64,000 nucleotides of DNA from NCBI GenBank assembly GCA_020465985.1, contig JAANYP010004635.1:272816-336815 (forward strand), written 5' to 3'. Source of the stretch: Centrapalus pauciflorus (taxonomy: Eukaryota > Streptophyta > Magnoliopsida > Asterales > Asteraceae). The notes beneath the pieces are model-generated. The model made no database searches and had not been told where the DNA came from. It saw nothing but the letters and a program-made list of their open reading frames with translations. How positions within the stretch are numbered: position 1 is the stretch's first letter; each line of letters begins with the position of its first letter. A program made the position numbers and the translations under genes. Below, piece by piece: positions 23,159 through 35,649 of this stretch.

Positions 23159-23456
23159 AGTTTCAGACTTCAGAGTTAACAAAAGATATTGATTTTAATG
23201 GTTATTATATAATGGATTGAATAAGTAGAGAAAGTCATATCGGTAAGTAAATGTCTAAAGGATCACAAGGAAACCTATGGTTGTAGATAACTTGTTGGTG
23301 GCATGGTGTATTATAGACATATGATCACAAAACTCCCATGTTATGTGAGAAGTAGATATAGACTTTTGTTTTGTTTTTGTAGTTAGACTTTTGCTTTGAT
23401 TGTGTTTTCTGTTTTGTTTGACATGAGCTTTGTTAAAAAAGGACACATGATCACAT

Positions 23457-23632
23457 TTTTTTTGAACGATAAACTTACCCAATCCTACTCTTAATCTACT
23501 CATTTGCCTCAATAGAGGACTTTAGAATTGACTTTTACCACCTAAATCCAAACTTGCATTCGGCAGGAGTCGAACCCGCAACCTCACACTTGCATATCAC
23601 CACTCTTACCAAATGGGTTAAACCCCATTGAT
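23457..23632 (-). mobile_element. tRNA-derived SINE
   Basis: On the minus strand: an A-box-like TTTGGTAAGAGTGG, a B box GGGTTCGACTCC, then a body and a terminal A-run (T-run 23456-23463). A duplication ATGATCACAT is at 23447-23456 and 23637-23646, within a 14-bp stretch with one difference. Same family as 43982-44146. Confidence 0.75.
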
Positions 23633-24096
23633 ACATATGATCACATGTGATGTTGATAAATAGTCGTCAATTTGACATCAGATAAGCAAGACCAAGTTCT
23701 AGGAGGAATACTACAAGAGGAGAAATATAAATTAATTTGTATAACACCTTCAATTGAATTTGAAGGTTTGTTAAATAATTGAGATCGATTGAGCTACAAA
23801 AAGACCATAAAGTTGGCCCATGGGAGAGAAAGAAAGTTGGCCTTTGAGAGAGGCCTTATCTAGGTTACTTACCAGAAACTCAAGCCAATATCTTGTTTTA
23901 TAAAAAATATTCAGATTACAAATCTAAAAAAGTAAGGTTCTTGATATCGTCCAATTTGTACATGTTTTATCAGACGATATCTCTTGTTTTGCATAGCTTT
24001 TTGGTTGTTATTCATCTCAAACTCGATCTTATAGGTTCATGTTGTCATTTCAGGTGTTTGTTGAGTAAATAGAAGTGGAAGGAGTTGAAACAACAA

Positions 24097-24364
24097 GAAC
24101 TCGGCGAGTTCAGACACCTACTCGGCGAGTTCGCATCAAAACAGAAAGTCTGACATGCTCCTGAACTCGGGGAGTTCCCCCTGAACTCGGGGAGTTCCAC
24201 CTGAACTCGGGGAGTTCCTCCTGAACTCGATCAAATGAGGAGTCGACAACTTATGAACTCGGCGAGTTCCCTTCATGAACTCGGCGAGTTCTCCCTCCTA
24301 GAGATCAAATCAGAAGCTGACAACTCATGAACTCGGGGAGTTCAAACCTTGAACTCGGCGAGTT
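24097..24364. repeat. array of GAACTCGGCGAGTTC palindromes
   Basis: About eleven copies of the 15-bp near-palindrome GAACTCGSSGAGTTC at irregular 20-50-bp spacing; G and C alternate at the centre. They end just upstream of the TATA box at 24374. Confidence 0.9.
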
Positions 24365-25504
24365 CTCCCCAGCCTATAAAAGGAGAATTTTGCTCATTTA
24401 TAAGAGGACGACTTTTATCACCAAAACCACAAACACTCTTGATTTCTAGGGGAAGAAGGAAGGCAAGGAAGGAGATTATCCTGGAGTTTTGACATGGTGG
24501 ATTGCATCTTCATCATCACATACATCATTAGGGGAGTTATTCTTATACCTAAGTTTATCTTAATGTGTATAATTCTTTCTTATTTTGAGATGGTGTTTTA
24601 CTCCATTAGAATGGAGTAGTTTTGTTATGTAATCATTTGGGTAACAAACCCTAAACATTGGATGATTTATATTTTGTATATGATTGGATGATATGCCATA
24701 GTTTGCTTATATTGAATGAAAATCTTGTTGTTATGTTTAGATTCTTTAAACTTGCTATGAATGCTTTATTATAGCTATAACGAGAGTTCGAGATAGTTAG
24801 TATTCATTTTCGATGATCCAAATATCTTGGTGTCTTTGAACCTTTCTACTAGAGATGGTGAAAGAGTATGTTTAAAAAGTGTTTTCATAACAATGAGAGG
24901 GAATTTGTATTTTTATGAGAATATAGCATGAATTTTATGATTCGGTGTCAACCAAATCATCTTTCAAGGTTCGTAAACTTATTGTGAGCATTCGATTTTG
25001 CATGACTCAAGTTCTGAACATATAAAAGAGATTTGCGTGTTCAATTCGTGAGTTATGAGATTATTGTGCTATAACGAGAGATCCGCATAGCTAAATTGTC
25101 ATTGCTCGCATTACGAGTCGATATTGTTTTCATGTATAAGAGATTTGAGTGATCACGATATTGGCTATCATGATTAAATAATTCAAACAGAGCTTAGAGA
25201 TTTGTGTGGTTGTTTCATTAAAAATCATGTCGACATATTATGCAATTTGCGCTTTCAATTAATCATCCGTTGTTTAGGGGGAGTGATCCCATTTGGTTAC
25301 ATATTCCCCCTTGTTAGAAATCCAATTTATTAATCTCCTTTCCTGCTCGTGTATGTCATCGCGATAGATCTCTTGTCCACGTTTATCTTACATGCTTTTT
25401 AAATCAATTTCAACCATAGCTAATCATTAACTGACGGTTCCTATCATCATTACACCAATTGTCCCTAAGTTCGACAACCCGGACTTACTTAAGCTATGCT
25501 AGTA

Positions 25505-25616
25505 AACGATAGGTGATACTTGCCTATTTGTCCGCTAGTTCTAGTTTATTTATTTCCATTAACGATGGGTGATACTTGCCTATTTGTTCGCTAGTTCTAG
25601 TTTATTTATTTCCATT
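25505..25616. repeat. 56-bp tandem duplication
   Basis: Two copies (25505-25560, 25561-25616) of the AACGATRGGTGATACTTGCC unit, nearly identical. Confidence 0.9.
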
Positions 25617-25794
25617 TCTTAATTAAAATTAAGGTGTGCTAGCGGCACATCAGTTCTTATGTTTCAAAGATTTTTCCATTATATCAATTGATGTTCCTAT
25701 GATTTGTTAGTTGGTGTTGCATTGATTGCAAATCACCATATCAATTACTACTTGTAAAAGTTGAAGGAGATGATGACCTAGGCTATGTTTGGTA

Positions 25795-27408
25795 GAGAGC
25801 TTCTAAGATAGGTACGTGGAATTATTTCATTGGATTAATTATTTAATTTGGGACCCGGGAATATAAATTTGTATTTTGTGTTAGTGGGATCGGGTATTGG
25901 GTGTCGGACCGAGTAAAAACCGAAAACGTATATAAGGCCACCTATATACTTGCTTGCTTTCATTATTCATACAAAAACACAGAAAGATTGAAGGTGTGTA
26001 TGTGTTTTCTTCTCCAGCAATACTCAGCAACCATAATTGAAGGTGAAGTGTGATTAAAGCTTCAAAGTTAGTCCTCAACTTCCTTGCCAAGTTTAAGTAA
26101 GTTTTGAACTCCAAATCTTGAATCTTGAGTTGTTAATTTGTAGAGATGATTAAAGTAAGTTTATATATGTGTTTTATTGAGTTTTTGGTCAAATTCGTGA
26201 GCTAAAATCGAGCGAAAATCGGGTTTTGAGGTGTGAAACCGATGCTGTCAAAAAAACAGAGCATTCATGGCTGACAGTCAGCTTACGCGGCCGCGTAGGG
26301 TTTGCTACGCGGCAGCGTATGTATTTGTTTACAAGCCCGTGTAAAAAGCTACAGGGTGGTGTAAAGATGGAGCTATGCGCCTGCGTGGGTTTTGTTACGC
26401 GGCCGCGTGGGTTGCAGTCACACCATCTTGTAAAAATCCTACACCACCGCGTAAGGAGACTGCTACACCACCGCGTAAGAAATCTTACACGGCCGCGTGA
26501 GAATTCAGAAAAATAAGCATATTTTAAGCGTTTATTTAGGGATGAATTAGTGATATTGGGTTGTTCCTTTGTGCTTCTAGGGTCTCGAGTTGATAGGGTC
26601 GGGATACGGGCAGGGAACAGAGACTTAAGGAAAGAGATTTCAGGGTCAGGTGAGTTTGCATGCTTTTCTGAGATAATTGTACGATTATTTATTTATACTT
26701 GCATGGCCTTTTTCTGAGCTTTCTTCATGAGATTATTATGAGTTTCTTACGAGTTTTATCACTGAGATACTGTCATGCATGTATATTGTGAACTGAGTTT
26801 TACTATATGAGATTTGAGACACACGAGCTATCGAGTTACTAAACCGTACGGCTGGGCAGGGGTTGGGTCGCTCCCAAGTCCCTTTTGAATCCTGACGACT
26901 GCTTTGTGCGGTTTAGGGGTTTGGGTACGTGAATTCGTCCACACGAGTTGAGTACCTATCTGAGCTACTTTGTGGGATCTCATATACCTGTTCAGTAGAG
27001 AACGCTGAACCTTTTTATTATCAAGTTTATTCCTTTTATCGAGCTTTTATAATAATCGTACACTAACACTTGCATTCTCACCAGCTTTAGCTGACCTGTG
27101 TGTGTTGTTGTGTGTATCTCAGGTGACCGGACTGCTAGTAGGCCTGCTGGACCGAAGTAGGTTTACATTTTCTGTGATCGAGGAGTTAGCTACCTTCCGT
27201 AGAGGTAGTTATATTTTGTGGACTTTTTATATACTTCGGATAGGTTGTATTATATTAAGGGATTTCCGTGACTATTGTTGTGTAATTAATGTTCAAAAAT
27301 TATCGGATTTTCATGTGTGTATCTTGGGAATAGTGTAGAGATTATTATATTATGTCACGGATGATGTGTTATTTACGTGGCATTGTGGTTTAGTTCGAGG
27401 ATGTTACA
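25795..27408 (+). mobile_element. 5'-truncated chromovirus-like LTR
   Basis: Shares blocks with the solo LTR at 18638-20512 (ACGTGGAATTA...GGATTAATTA, CAGGTGAGT, ACGTGGCATT) and ends GAGGATGTTACA. The TGTAACA start is missing, so it is truncated on the left. Short frames (26226-26516, 27102-27338) overlap repeats and are not credible genes. Confidence 0.55.
26282..26506. repeat. array of ACGCGGCCGCGT-like palindromes
   Basis: At least eight diverged copies of TACGCGGCCGCGT / TACACCACCGCGT at about 20-40-bp spacing in otherwise AT-rich DNA, at the position where the other chromovirus-like LTR has its GC-rich patch. Confidence 0.85.
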
Positions 27409-28298
27409 ATGGAAGTGGAAGAATCATGTGTCATTTAGGATGAGTTGCTAAAATGCTGGAAAGGAAACAATTGTTTCCCAACATTTTAACAACTCATCAA
27501 TGGTCCTAAACCTCATTACTCCATTAATACCCCATCCATGATTGTGCCTATCGTGAAATCCATTTGAAATATTACAAACATAAAAACATGTAGGGGCAAA
27601 TTCAAGATTCAAAGAGCATAGGGTCTAATTCACAAGGTGTTAAAATGAATAAGTTGGGTTAGTCTATTTATACCCCATGATAAGGTAGAAAAAGGGTTAG
27701 GTTGACCATGAAAAGTGACATGGTAAACTATCGTTTTTCTATTGGCTAATTAATTATAAAAAACTGATTTATAATAATATAGTGATAATGATGGGGTAGA
27801 AATAGACATTTATGGGGTAAGAATAGTAGCATCCGAATAAGTTATACGTATTTGATAGTTCAAATCATACAAATATAATAATTACATAAAAAAATTATAA
27901 ACTACGTAAATTCAAATTTTAACATAATTCATCAAATTTGAATTAATAAAACAAACCTAACCCGTATAATACATATATTATCTAAATAATAAACTAATCT
28001 GAAATACAAATATTTAAAATTTTTAATGTTTATCTATTAATAGGTAATTTGATAATAATAATTCGTTTCTCTTTTTTTTTTTTTCTTTTCGTTTAAGCTA
28101 TAACTATTGGGATCCAATTTAAAAAAATATTGGTGTCCAAAAAAATCTATATCTATGACTTTTAATAAAAGAGTAACTAATTTGTTACTTGTTGTTTAAC
28201 TAGACTACCGATTGACTTTTTTCTTTATTGACAATTGTCATTATCTTTCAAAATTTTAATTTTAAAACTTAAATCTAAATATTTTTAATCACAACACT
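27409..28298. other. no gene; one short palindrome
   Basis: At 27440-27502, ATGAGTTGYTAAAATG is repeated inverted around GGAAACAATTGTTTCC. The rest is AT-rich without recognisable content. Confidence 0.5.
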
Positions 28299-28308
28299 AA
28301 ATAACAAT

Positions 28309-29814
28309 GAAGAATTTTATATATGTCCCTCTAGAACCGCATAATATCATATATACCCAAGCCAAAAAAAGAATTTCATATATATCCTTCTAAAACTTCA
28401 TAATATCATATTACCCCAATTTAAAACTTTAACATCATATATACCCTATCAAACTTTTAAATATATCAAATATATCCAAATTATTTATTTATTCTTTTTT
28501 ATTACTTTAAAACTCATAATAAATATTCATTAATAAAGAAATGACCAATCTACCCTTTTTATTTCTTAAACTTCATAATATCATATTTACCCAATTGAAA
28601 ACTTTAATCTCATATATAACCTTTTAAACTTTTAAATATATCCAAATTATTTATTTATGATCTTTTATTACTTTAAGATATCAAATCTTTTATTTCTTGA
28701 CGGAATTCGGCGATTCAAATTTCAAATTGTTCGTTAAGTCGAAGCCTACAAGAATTGAAGACTTAATCAAGGTAATTAACTTTTAAAACACTTGATTTTA
28801 CACGTCGGGGTGGTGCAGCACCAACATGCTTGACATGAATATGGAAAGAAGGACTCCACCCTGGAATATGGGACAATATATTGAGCTAAAGCTGTTCCAA
28901 TTACTGCTACAATCAACATAAATAAATATCCAATTAATCATCCCTTTTTAAAACGAGAAAAATCATCTATAGATGAAAGTGATTAACAATTAAACCCACT
29001 GATTCTATTGATTAACAATTAAACCTAAAAAACAATTAAACCTCAAAAACACATTCTAGCATTATCAATCACTCAAAAACAAATTGATTAATTGATACAA
29101 AACTCAGAATCACATTCTGTGAGAGAATTTGAGTAACAGAGAATCACAAAACTCAGAAAAAACTCAGAATCACAAAACTCAGAAAAAACTCAAAAAAAAT
29201 CGAGTGACTGTTGCTCAGAGCCAATCGATGAAGGGAAAACTCGAAAAAAGCGACTGACTGCAGCTCAGAGTCATTCTGTCGTGAGCTACTCAGAATAAAA
29301 CTCAAAGAAGAAAACTCAGAATCAATCGATGAAGGTACCTTGATCGAAAACACGAGACACAGAACAGAACCAATCGATGAAGGGAGATGTTTATGAATGA
29401 CTGAGTGCTGTTGAGCGACGATGACTCATGCTGAACGATTGTGTGCTGCTGAGATGTTTCATCTTCCGTTTGTGACTCTGTTGATGAAGCTTGAAGGTGT
29501 CGATCAAGGTGTTTGGAAAAGAAGGTTAAGCAATTTCTTAATGTTTGGAAAGAAGGGGTATAAAAGTCATTATCAAAATAAAAATAATTTTCAGGGTTGA
29601 ATTTTAATAGAATTCTTAATTAAAAAATAATAAATAAATAATTTGGATATATTTGATATATTTAAAAGTTTGAAAGGGTATATATGATATTAAAGTTTTA
29701 AATTGGGTAAATATGATATTATGAAGTTTTAGAAGGATATATATGAAATTCTTTTTTTGGCTTGGGTATATATGATATTATGCGGTTTTAAAGGGACATA
29801 TATGAAATTCTCCC
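28309..29814. mobile_element. Mutator-like foldback element, 1.5 kb
   Basis: Long inverted termini of more than 200 bp starting GAAGAATTTTATATATGTCC on the left and GGGAGAATTTCATATATGTC (inverted right end), flanked by a perfect 10-bp duplication AAATAACAAT (28299-28308, 29815-29824). A 9-10-bp duplication with long termini is typical of MULEs. The middle (28690-29500) has no transposase; it may be captured sequence. Related to 44712-46467. Confidence 0.75.
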
Positions 29815-29824
29815 AAATAACAAT

Positions 29825-30490
29825 AATAAAAAGAGTAATTTATAAATAGCAAGTTGTGTAATAAAAGATACTAAAGAAATGACAGGTTATAAATTTGCTA
29901 ATTACAAAAGATCATTATAGATTGCAACTATAAAGTTATAATTTTTTTAAAATTTTGATAAACAATTATAAATTTCAAAAGATTTCCTTATATATTATTC
30001 ATATACATCCTACTTGAATTTTAATCTTGATCAATTTAAACTTTGAGGTAATAATGCAATATTTAGGACATGTTTTTATTGTTATTATTTTAGTTGATTT
30101 TTAATTTTATTTTTTTATAATTACAATGTTGGTGATTTTTATGTCAATAACGATACCACACATTAAAAATCAAACAGTGTCTATATGTGGCATTAAAGAA
30201 ATGGATGTTATATCAATATGTAGCATGAATCTTCTTATTCATAAGGAAAAAAACTAAAAAAAAATTGCATTTAAAAAAATTACGTGGTTTCTCTGTGGAT
30301 TTATTTTGTGCGTTTTTTTTTTATTTTGTCATTTCAAATAAAATCTTTGTTTTCGTGATTCTTTTAGTTTAGGGTTTTTTTTACTTAATTTTATATTATT
30401 ATATGCTTCAAGGGTTAAGATTATTTTTATTAATATGTTGAAGATCTAATTACTAATAAAATAAATTCGTTTATCACTTTATCACATCTA
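29825..30490. other. no recognisable feature
   Basis: AT-rich; no frame, repeat or terminus that I can support. Confidence 0.4.
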
Positions 30491-30856
30491 TCTATTCTAT
30501 TATATGAGTAACTAAATGTCACATGACATCTTAATAGAGCGTCAATTGGCTTAACATGGGATTGTCACGTATACCTAACAATTTCCTATTAATTTGCTTC
30601 TAAAGTTTGTTTTTTCCAATCTATCTATAACAAGTAATTTAAACAATATCTAATCAAATCTTAATCTTATCTAATATAAAACTCAAATTTGAATTTGAAT
30701 GATAACTTTTCTTTTTATATATTTATATTTATATTTATTGTATTATATAAATAGATATTATAAATTTGATAAAATATATTTAAAAATTATCCTACAAGAT
30801 TAATGAAATCAAATTTTTAAATGTATACCCATGTTATACATGGGTTTATAAACTAG
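30491..30856 (+). mobile_element. Helitron, non-autonomous, 366 bp
   Basis: Starts TCTATTCTATTATATGAGTA after an A and ends CTAG before a T. About ten bases before the end is the hairpin ACCCATG-TTATA-CATGGGT. No coding content. Confidence 0.75.
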
Positions 30857-31100
30857 TAGGTTAATAAATTAGTATAAATTAATATTAAAAATCATATATT
30901 AGGGGGTCCATCGTCCATGGTCCCCATTGGGCCATTGGGTTCTATATGAATTCGCCCTTACATTCATGGAAATTATGCATGTATACACACTTACATATGC
31001 ATGAACTACGTGCATAGATACTATAAACAAAGTGTTTTTTTTTGTACATAATAAATACAATCATTGTGTAAATATTAATATTGATTTCACTTATTGTTTA

Positions 31101-31400
31101 GGGTTTATTATGAAAAAAAATCAACATCGTTTCATGTTTTTTACGTTTTCGTTCCTTTATGTTATTTTTTTCATAACGTCATCATAATTTTTTTTCCTTT
31201 TTGGTTTAGTGAAATTTGGATATTAGATTCCGGTTTTTCAATTTTTAAAAACCCGGTTTACTAATTATAACCGGACTCAAATAGTCATATTTCACAAAAC
31301 TAAAAAAAAATTGTAACTTGAGGATTTTTCTGGAAAAAAATATTAACGGACGAAAAAGCAAAAACCGTTAAAGCATATTGGTTTTTTTTCATAATAAACC
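31101..31400. mobile_element. foldback MITE, GGGTTTATTATG family, copy 2
   Basis: GGGTTTATTATGAAAAAAAA at the left and TTTTTTTCATAATAAACC at the right, with a largely palindromic interior (GATTCCGGTTTTTC / AACCCGGTTTACT around the centre). No clean duplication on the flanks. Confidence 0.65.
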
Positions 31401-31848
31401 ATATATAATTTAATCCAAAACAAACTCTTTTTTATCCTTACTTGAGAAAAACAAAATACAAGCAAGACCTATGAAACATCATTAATTATGCTCTAAAAAT
31501 ACTATAAGAAGGTTGTTGTTTCATGATAATGACAATTGTGGGTATCAACTTATAAGATAACACATGTAATCAAAACTCTACATGCCAAAATTAAAGCTAA
31601 AGATTTTGGAATAGATATATTTTCATTAAAAGAATCTTTAAAAAAAAAAAAAGAATTCGTCCTTTAATAAGAATACATATATACACATTAACAAATCCTA
31701 TGTCTAAATTACGTGATTCACAGTCAAAAAGTATAAACGGACATACCCAATTTCTACTACAGATTCAATGGTCTCTGTTCATGATACAACCTACGATACT
31801 ATTCCATGTATTGATAAACTTATATTTTAAGTTTTATTCTTTTTTTAA
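31401..31848. other. no recognisable feature
   Basis: AT-rich sequence without supported content. Confidence 0.4.
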
Positions 31849-32173
31849 AGGTTTAATATGAAAAAAACCAACATGTTTTCATGTTTTTTGCGATTTAGGC
31901 CTCCCGTGTTATTTTTTCCTAAGAAAGTCATCAAGTTATTGTTGTTTTCAATCCGGTTTTCGGATTTGACTTTTTCCACAAAAAAAAACCAATATGTTTT
32001 CACTTTTTTCTCCGAAGTCCACAAACTTGATGACTTTTTTGAATAAATAAAGAAAAATTCCAAAAATCACAAACAAATATATAACTTAAAGATTTTATTG
32101 GTAAAAAATAACAAGGGTGACTAAACCGTAAAAATGTGAAAAACATGTTGGTTTTTTTTTTCATATTAAACCC
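31849..32173. mobile_element. foldback MITE, GGGTTTATTATG family, copy 3
   Basis: AGGTTTAATATGAAAAAAACC on the left and TTTTTTTCATATTAAACCC on the right; interior palindromic. The short frames on both strands (31845-32063) are products of the palindrome. Confidence 0.65.
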
Positions 32174-32969
32174 TTTTTTGAAAATTAAGTCTTTGCATCA
32201 TGAAGTGTGAATATCATTCAATTGTGAAATAATGGGAAAATTATAGAGGTTAATTTTGTTTATAAACATATGTATATGTGTCTAGAAACATGGTCAAAAC
32301 TCAAAAGTCAAATGAAGTTTTCATATCCAAGAATATGGGGGTCAAGGTTCCGCCGTTTAGGGTCCCACAGGGTTTTTCGGTTGAATTGTTCTATTGTTTC
32401 GCATTTTATTTTATTTTTTTTAAAAAAAAAAATTTTAATCGAAGTTTGTTCTTTTTGGAAAAATTTGCATTTTTAATTTGCTACTCTTGTCGGCTGCGCA
32501 TACTCTTATTCTTCTATTTCTGGATGACAAAATTACCCATCATCGATCTGGAATCTGAAATTCAATCCCGATTTAATGAAGAAATTTTTAAAGTGATGTT
32601 TAGTACGGTAGAATATTTTTGGAAAAAATTAAAATTTTATAAAAAACTTATAATATGTTGACAAATAAACTTTATTTGATTTTTCATTGATCCCTATGGA
32701 TTCTTACGGACCGAACATCAGAGATGAGATGGGACAATAAATCCCAGATTTAACAGGCCAGGTAATAGGTAACAACGATATACAAATTTTGGAGATAAAA
32801 GAACTTATCCAAAAATCCAATTTTTATATTAAATTAAATATTTAAATGTTTTGAATATAAAGTCATCTATCCAAATAAACATTAAAAATAAATATATTAT
32901 AAATCAAACGCATTTAGAGTTATTTTTTACTAAAAGGTCAAAACGACAAAATAACAATTAAAAAATAAA
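32174..32969. other. no gene supported
   Basis: A 127-codon frame at 32278-32661 is dominated by F/K/L from A/T runs and shows no domain, so I do not call it. Confidence 0.4.
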
Positions 32970-33275
32970 GGGTTTATTATGAAAAAAACCTACATGTTTT
33001 CATGTTTTTTACGTTTTCGTCCCTCCATGTTATTTTTTTCCATAAAAAACCTCAAGTTATTCTTTTCTTATTGGTTTAGTGAAATTTTGGACATTAGACC
33101 CCGGTTATAATTTGTGAACCGGGTTTTAAAAACTTGAAAAACCGGGTTCTAATGTCCAAATTTCACTAAAACAATAAGAAAAGAATAACTTGAGGTTTTT
33201 TATGGAAAAAAATAACATGGAGGGACGAAAACGCAAAAAACGTGAAAACATGTTGGTCTTTTTCATAATAAACCC
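32970..33275. mobile_element. foldback MITE, GGGTTTATTATG family, copy 4, with target duplication
   Basis: 306 bp, GGGTTTATTATGAAAAA ... TTTTTCATAATAAACCC. Nearly perfect palindrome about a centre near 33122, flanked by AAAAATAAA on both sides (32961-32969, 33276-33284). The 9-bp duplication suggests Mutator-type transposition for the family. The best preserved copy. Confidence 0.75.
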
Positions 33276-33546
33276 AAAAATAAATATAAATATAATATTG
33301 GTTAATAAATGTATAAAATCAAGTTAAAACTACTTTAAATAAAAAATATATAAAATTTTAAAAGAATTTTTTTTTGGATGTTTCGTATATCAGATATTCG
33401 AATATTCGTAATGTTGAAATTATATTATTAGAATCCGAAATTTTGGATCATATTTTCAAATTTTGGTTTCGAAAGTTTGGATTCATATTTTTTAACACCC
33501 GTAACTGATAACGAGGAATTATTTGATTCCTAACTCTTATTCTTTT

Positions 33547-33550
<4 letters not shown>

Positions 33551-33587
<37 letters not shown>

Positions 33588-33588
33588 T
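33551..33588. repeat. (TAA)n microsatellite
   Basis: About twelve TAA units. Confidence 0.95.
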
Positions 33589-33762
33589 AATATTTTAAAA
33601 TATCATATGATTTATTAATATGATACAATTTATTAATTCATATATCATTGATCATATTATAAAATAATTTTCATTCAAAAATTTATAATTAATCAAATAT
33701 GAAAATCTCGTCAATGTATGAGTTAAGAGAGAGTGACGAGAGAGACTTTAATTTTTCTCTTA

Positions 33763-34079
33763 GGGGGGCGTTTGGTTCGCGGATTTCCTGGGATTCACTG
33801 GGATTTGCATTTAAAATCCTATGTTTGGTTCACAGATTTCAGTTGGGATTTAAAATCCTAGGATTTCTTAAATCCCTTCATTCTTTGTGATTTAAAAACT
33901 CAGCCTTCCCCCTAGGATTTTAAATCCCAGTTACTTTGCATTCTTCAGATTATCAAATTTTTTCTATAAGATAATGCAGATTCTTTGACAAAATCCTGAC
34001 AAATACAAATGCTGCATAATGCAAATCCTTTGAAAAAATGCAAATCCCAGAGGAAAAAATCTGCGAACCAAACGCCCCC
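33763..34079. mobile_element. Tourist-like MITE, GGGGGCGTTTGG family
   Basis: 317 bp with inverted termini GGGGGCGTTTGGTTCGC and GCGAACCAAACGCCCCC, flanked by TTA (33760-33762 and 34080-34082). PIF/Harbinger type by ends and duplication. The frames at 33699-33890 and 33964-34164 fall inside or across it and are not genes. Confidence 0.85.
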
Positions 34080-34221
34080 TTACTTGGAAATCATGAGACT
34101 CACCTAATTCTTTCTTGATTTGGTAGGGATCTAACATGAAATAGTTTATCATTTCTTTCAACAATATATTTTAGATGTTATTATTAATTGTCATATAATC
34201 AATTGTAAATTGTTTATATGT

Positions 34222-35020
34222 TGACACCCGTGCGTTGTTGCGCGGTCTAAAATATTGATTACAAAAATAAATATATAAATAAATAAATAAAAATATTTTT
34301 CAAACAATTCAAATGAATAGTGAAATTGAAAAGTTGATATTTCAAGAAGCAAGACAAATGATACTGTTATTTGGTTCTTATGATTGGCTTTCTAGATTTT
34401 GCAATGCTAAAATTACAAACAATGCCTTATTAAATTGGATCGGAACCAGAATTAACTAATTAAATATTTATAACCATAATATGAAATTTTGACATTGATT
34501 ACTTTTAATCGTTAATTTAATTTGTTGGTTTTACGAACAAATCAAAAAAATTTATAACGGTAATGTCTCTAATACATCGATTAAGGCTTGTCAACGTTAT
34601 AATAATAATGTTCAATGTTATACATGATCATATTTAATAAAAAAATCTAAATATCAAATAGTTACATTTTAATATAAAACAATTGCATTAGATATTTGTA
34701 TCGTGCATTTGAATAATAAAATATTTTTCATACAATGAAACATAACATAATAGTTTCAAAAGAGAAATCCAAATATAAGTACAATTAAAATCATAATTTT
34801 AAGTGTATAAAATATATTGTAATAACAAATGTTAAAAGAGTACTAAACGAAAATTTATTAAAATCAAATGGCTAAATAAAAGATAATACTAAGATAAGGG
34901 TGTGTTATGAAAAATTTAAATTTAAAACTAAAATAAAAAAGAATAATGTGGTTGGTTGATCTCATTTGATAAATGTGTGTGTATGTATGTATGTATGTAT
35001 GTATGTATATAATTGTATAA
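34222..35020 (-). mobile_element. possible Helitron, diverged ends
   Basis: GACCGCGCAACAACGCACGG (minus strand, 34225-34244) is a hairpin of the type found just inside Helitron 3' ends. A TACTATTATACAATTATA stretch near 35010-35030 could be the start. The CTAG end is not preserved, so the call is weak. Confidence 0.3.
34981..35010. repeat. (GTAT)n microsatellite
   Basis: Seven GTAT units. Confidence 0.95.
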
Positions 35021-35387
35021 TAGTAACTAACTCAAGGTCGGGTATACATGCTGTAGGCATCGCCTATGACCCATCCATCTTAAAGGCCCTTTTTAAGACT
35101 ATTTGTATACTTAGTCCTATTAACGATTGAACATGTTGTTGACTTGTAAATTTTTAATTTCAAAATAGTCTAGTAATAAGTTTTTTGTTTCTTCGGTTAC
35201 CATTTTTAATATATGTACAATTTGCTTATATTGGATACATATATATATATTTAGAGGTCTTTGTAAGTTTTTGTCACGAGGTCTTAAAATGATTGGGTTG
35301 ACCCTGAACTAACTTTTGATCTATTTTCATGATCTTTTAATAATGGTAACTCGGTATGAATATATTATACTTAGGAACTAAAATGAC

Positions 35388-35649
35388 TTTGAGTGTGTTT
35401 GTTTTCAATTAATAGGGTCTTAATTTGATCTGAAATCTAAATTTCAGATCTTAACCTAATTTGTATTGTTTGTTTAAATTCAGACTTAAAAGGTTACAAC
35501 CTCTGAATTTCACTCTGAAGTTTAAGAGAAAGAGACTAGTCCGAATTAAAATTCAGAGCCTCTTAATTTCAGACTTGAAGGCCTCCTCTTAATTTCAGAT
35601 ATGGTTTTCAGACTTTAGACGTTTAACCTCTTAAAAAACAAATACCACC
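35388..35649. mobile_element. MITE-like element with GTGTTTGTTTT ends
   Basis: Left GTGTGTTTGTTTTCAATTAA and inverted right GTGGTATTTGTTTTTTAAG are similar; the interior repeats TTAATTTCAGA / TCTGAAATT words. No exact duplication found. Confidence 0.45.

Larger units (their letters stand above)
24050..25657 (+). mobile_element. Athila-like LTR sequence (solo or truncated)
   Basis: Contains a repeat-rich upstream part, a CCTATAAAAGGAG TATA box at 24374-24386, a pyrimidine/purine leader and a TTCGACAACCCGGACTT block that I associate with Ty3/gypsy Athila-type LTRs. It ends GGCACATCA at 25657. A TGATGT at 23650 could be the left end, but the flanking five bases do not match, so the borders are uncertain. 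No internal coding domains. Confidence 0.45.

Noticed and set aside
24097..24364. CRISPR-like array
   Set aside because: The repeats are short palindromes with irregular spacing in plant LTR DNA; no cas genes and wrong kind of organism.
26226..26516. 96-codon frame
   Set aside because: Spans the ACGCGGCCGCGT array of a truncated LTR.
32278..32661. 127-codon frame
   Set aside because: Dominated by F, K and L from A/T runs, no domain, next to foldback repeats.
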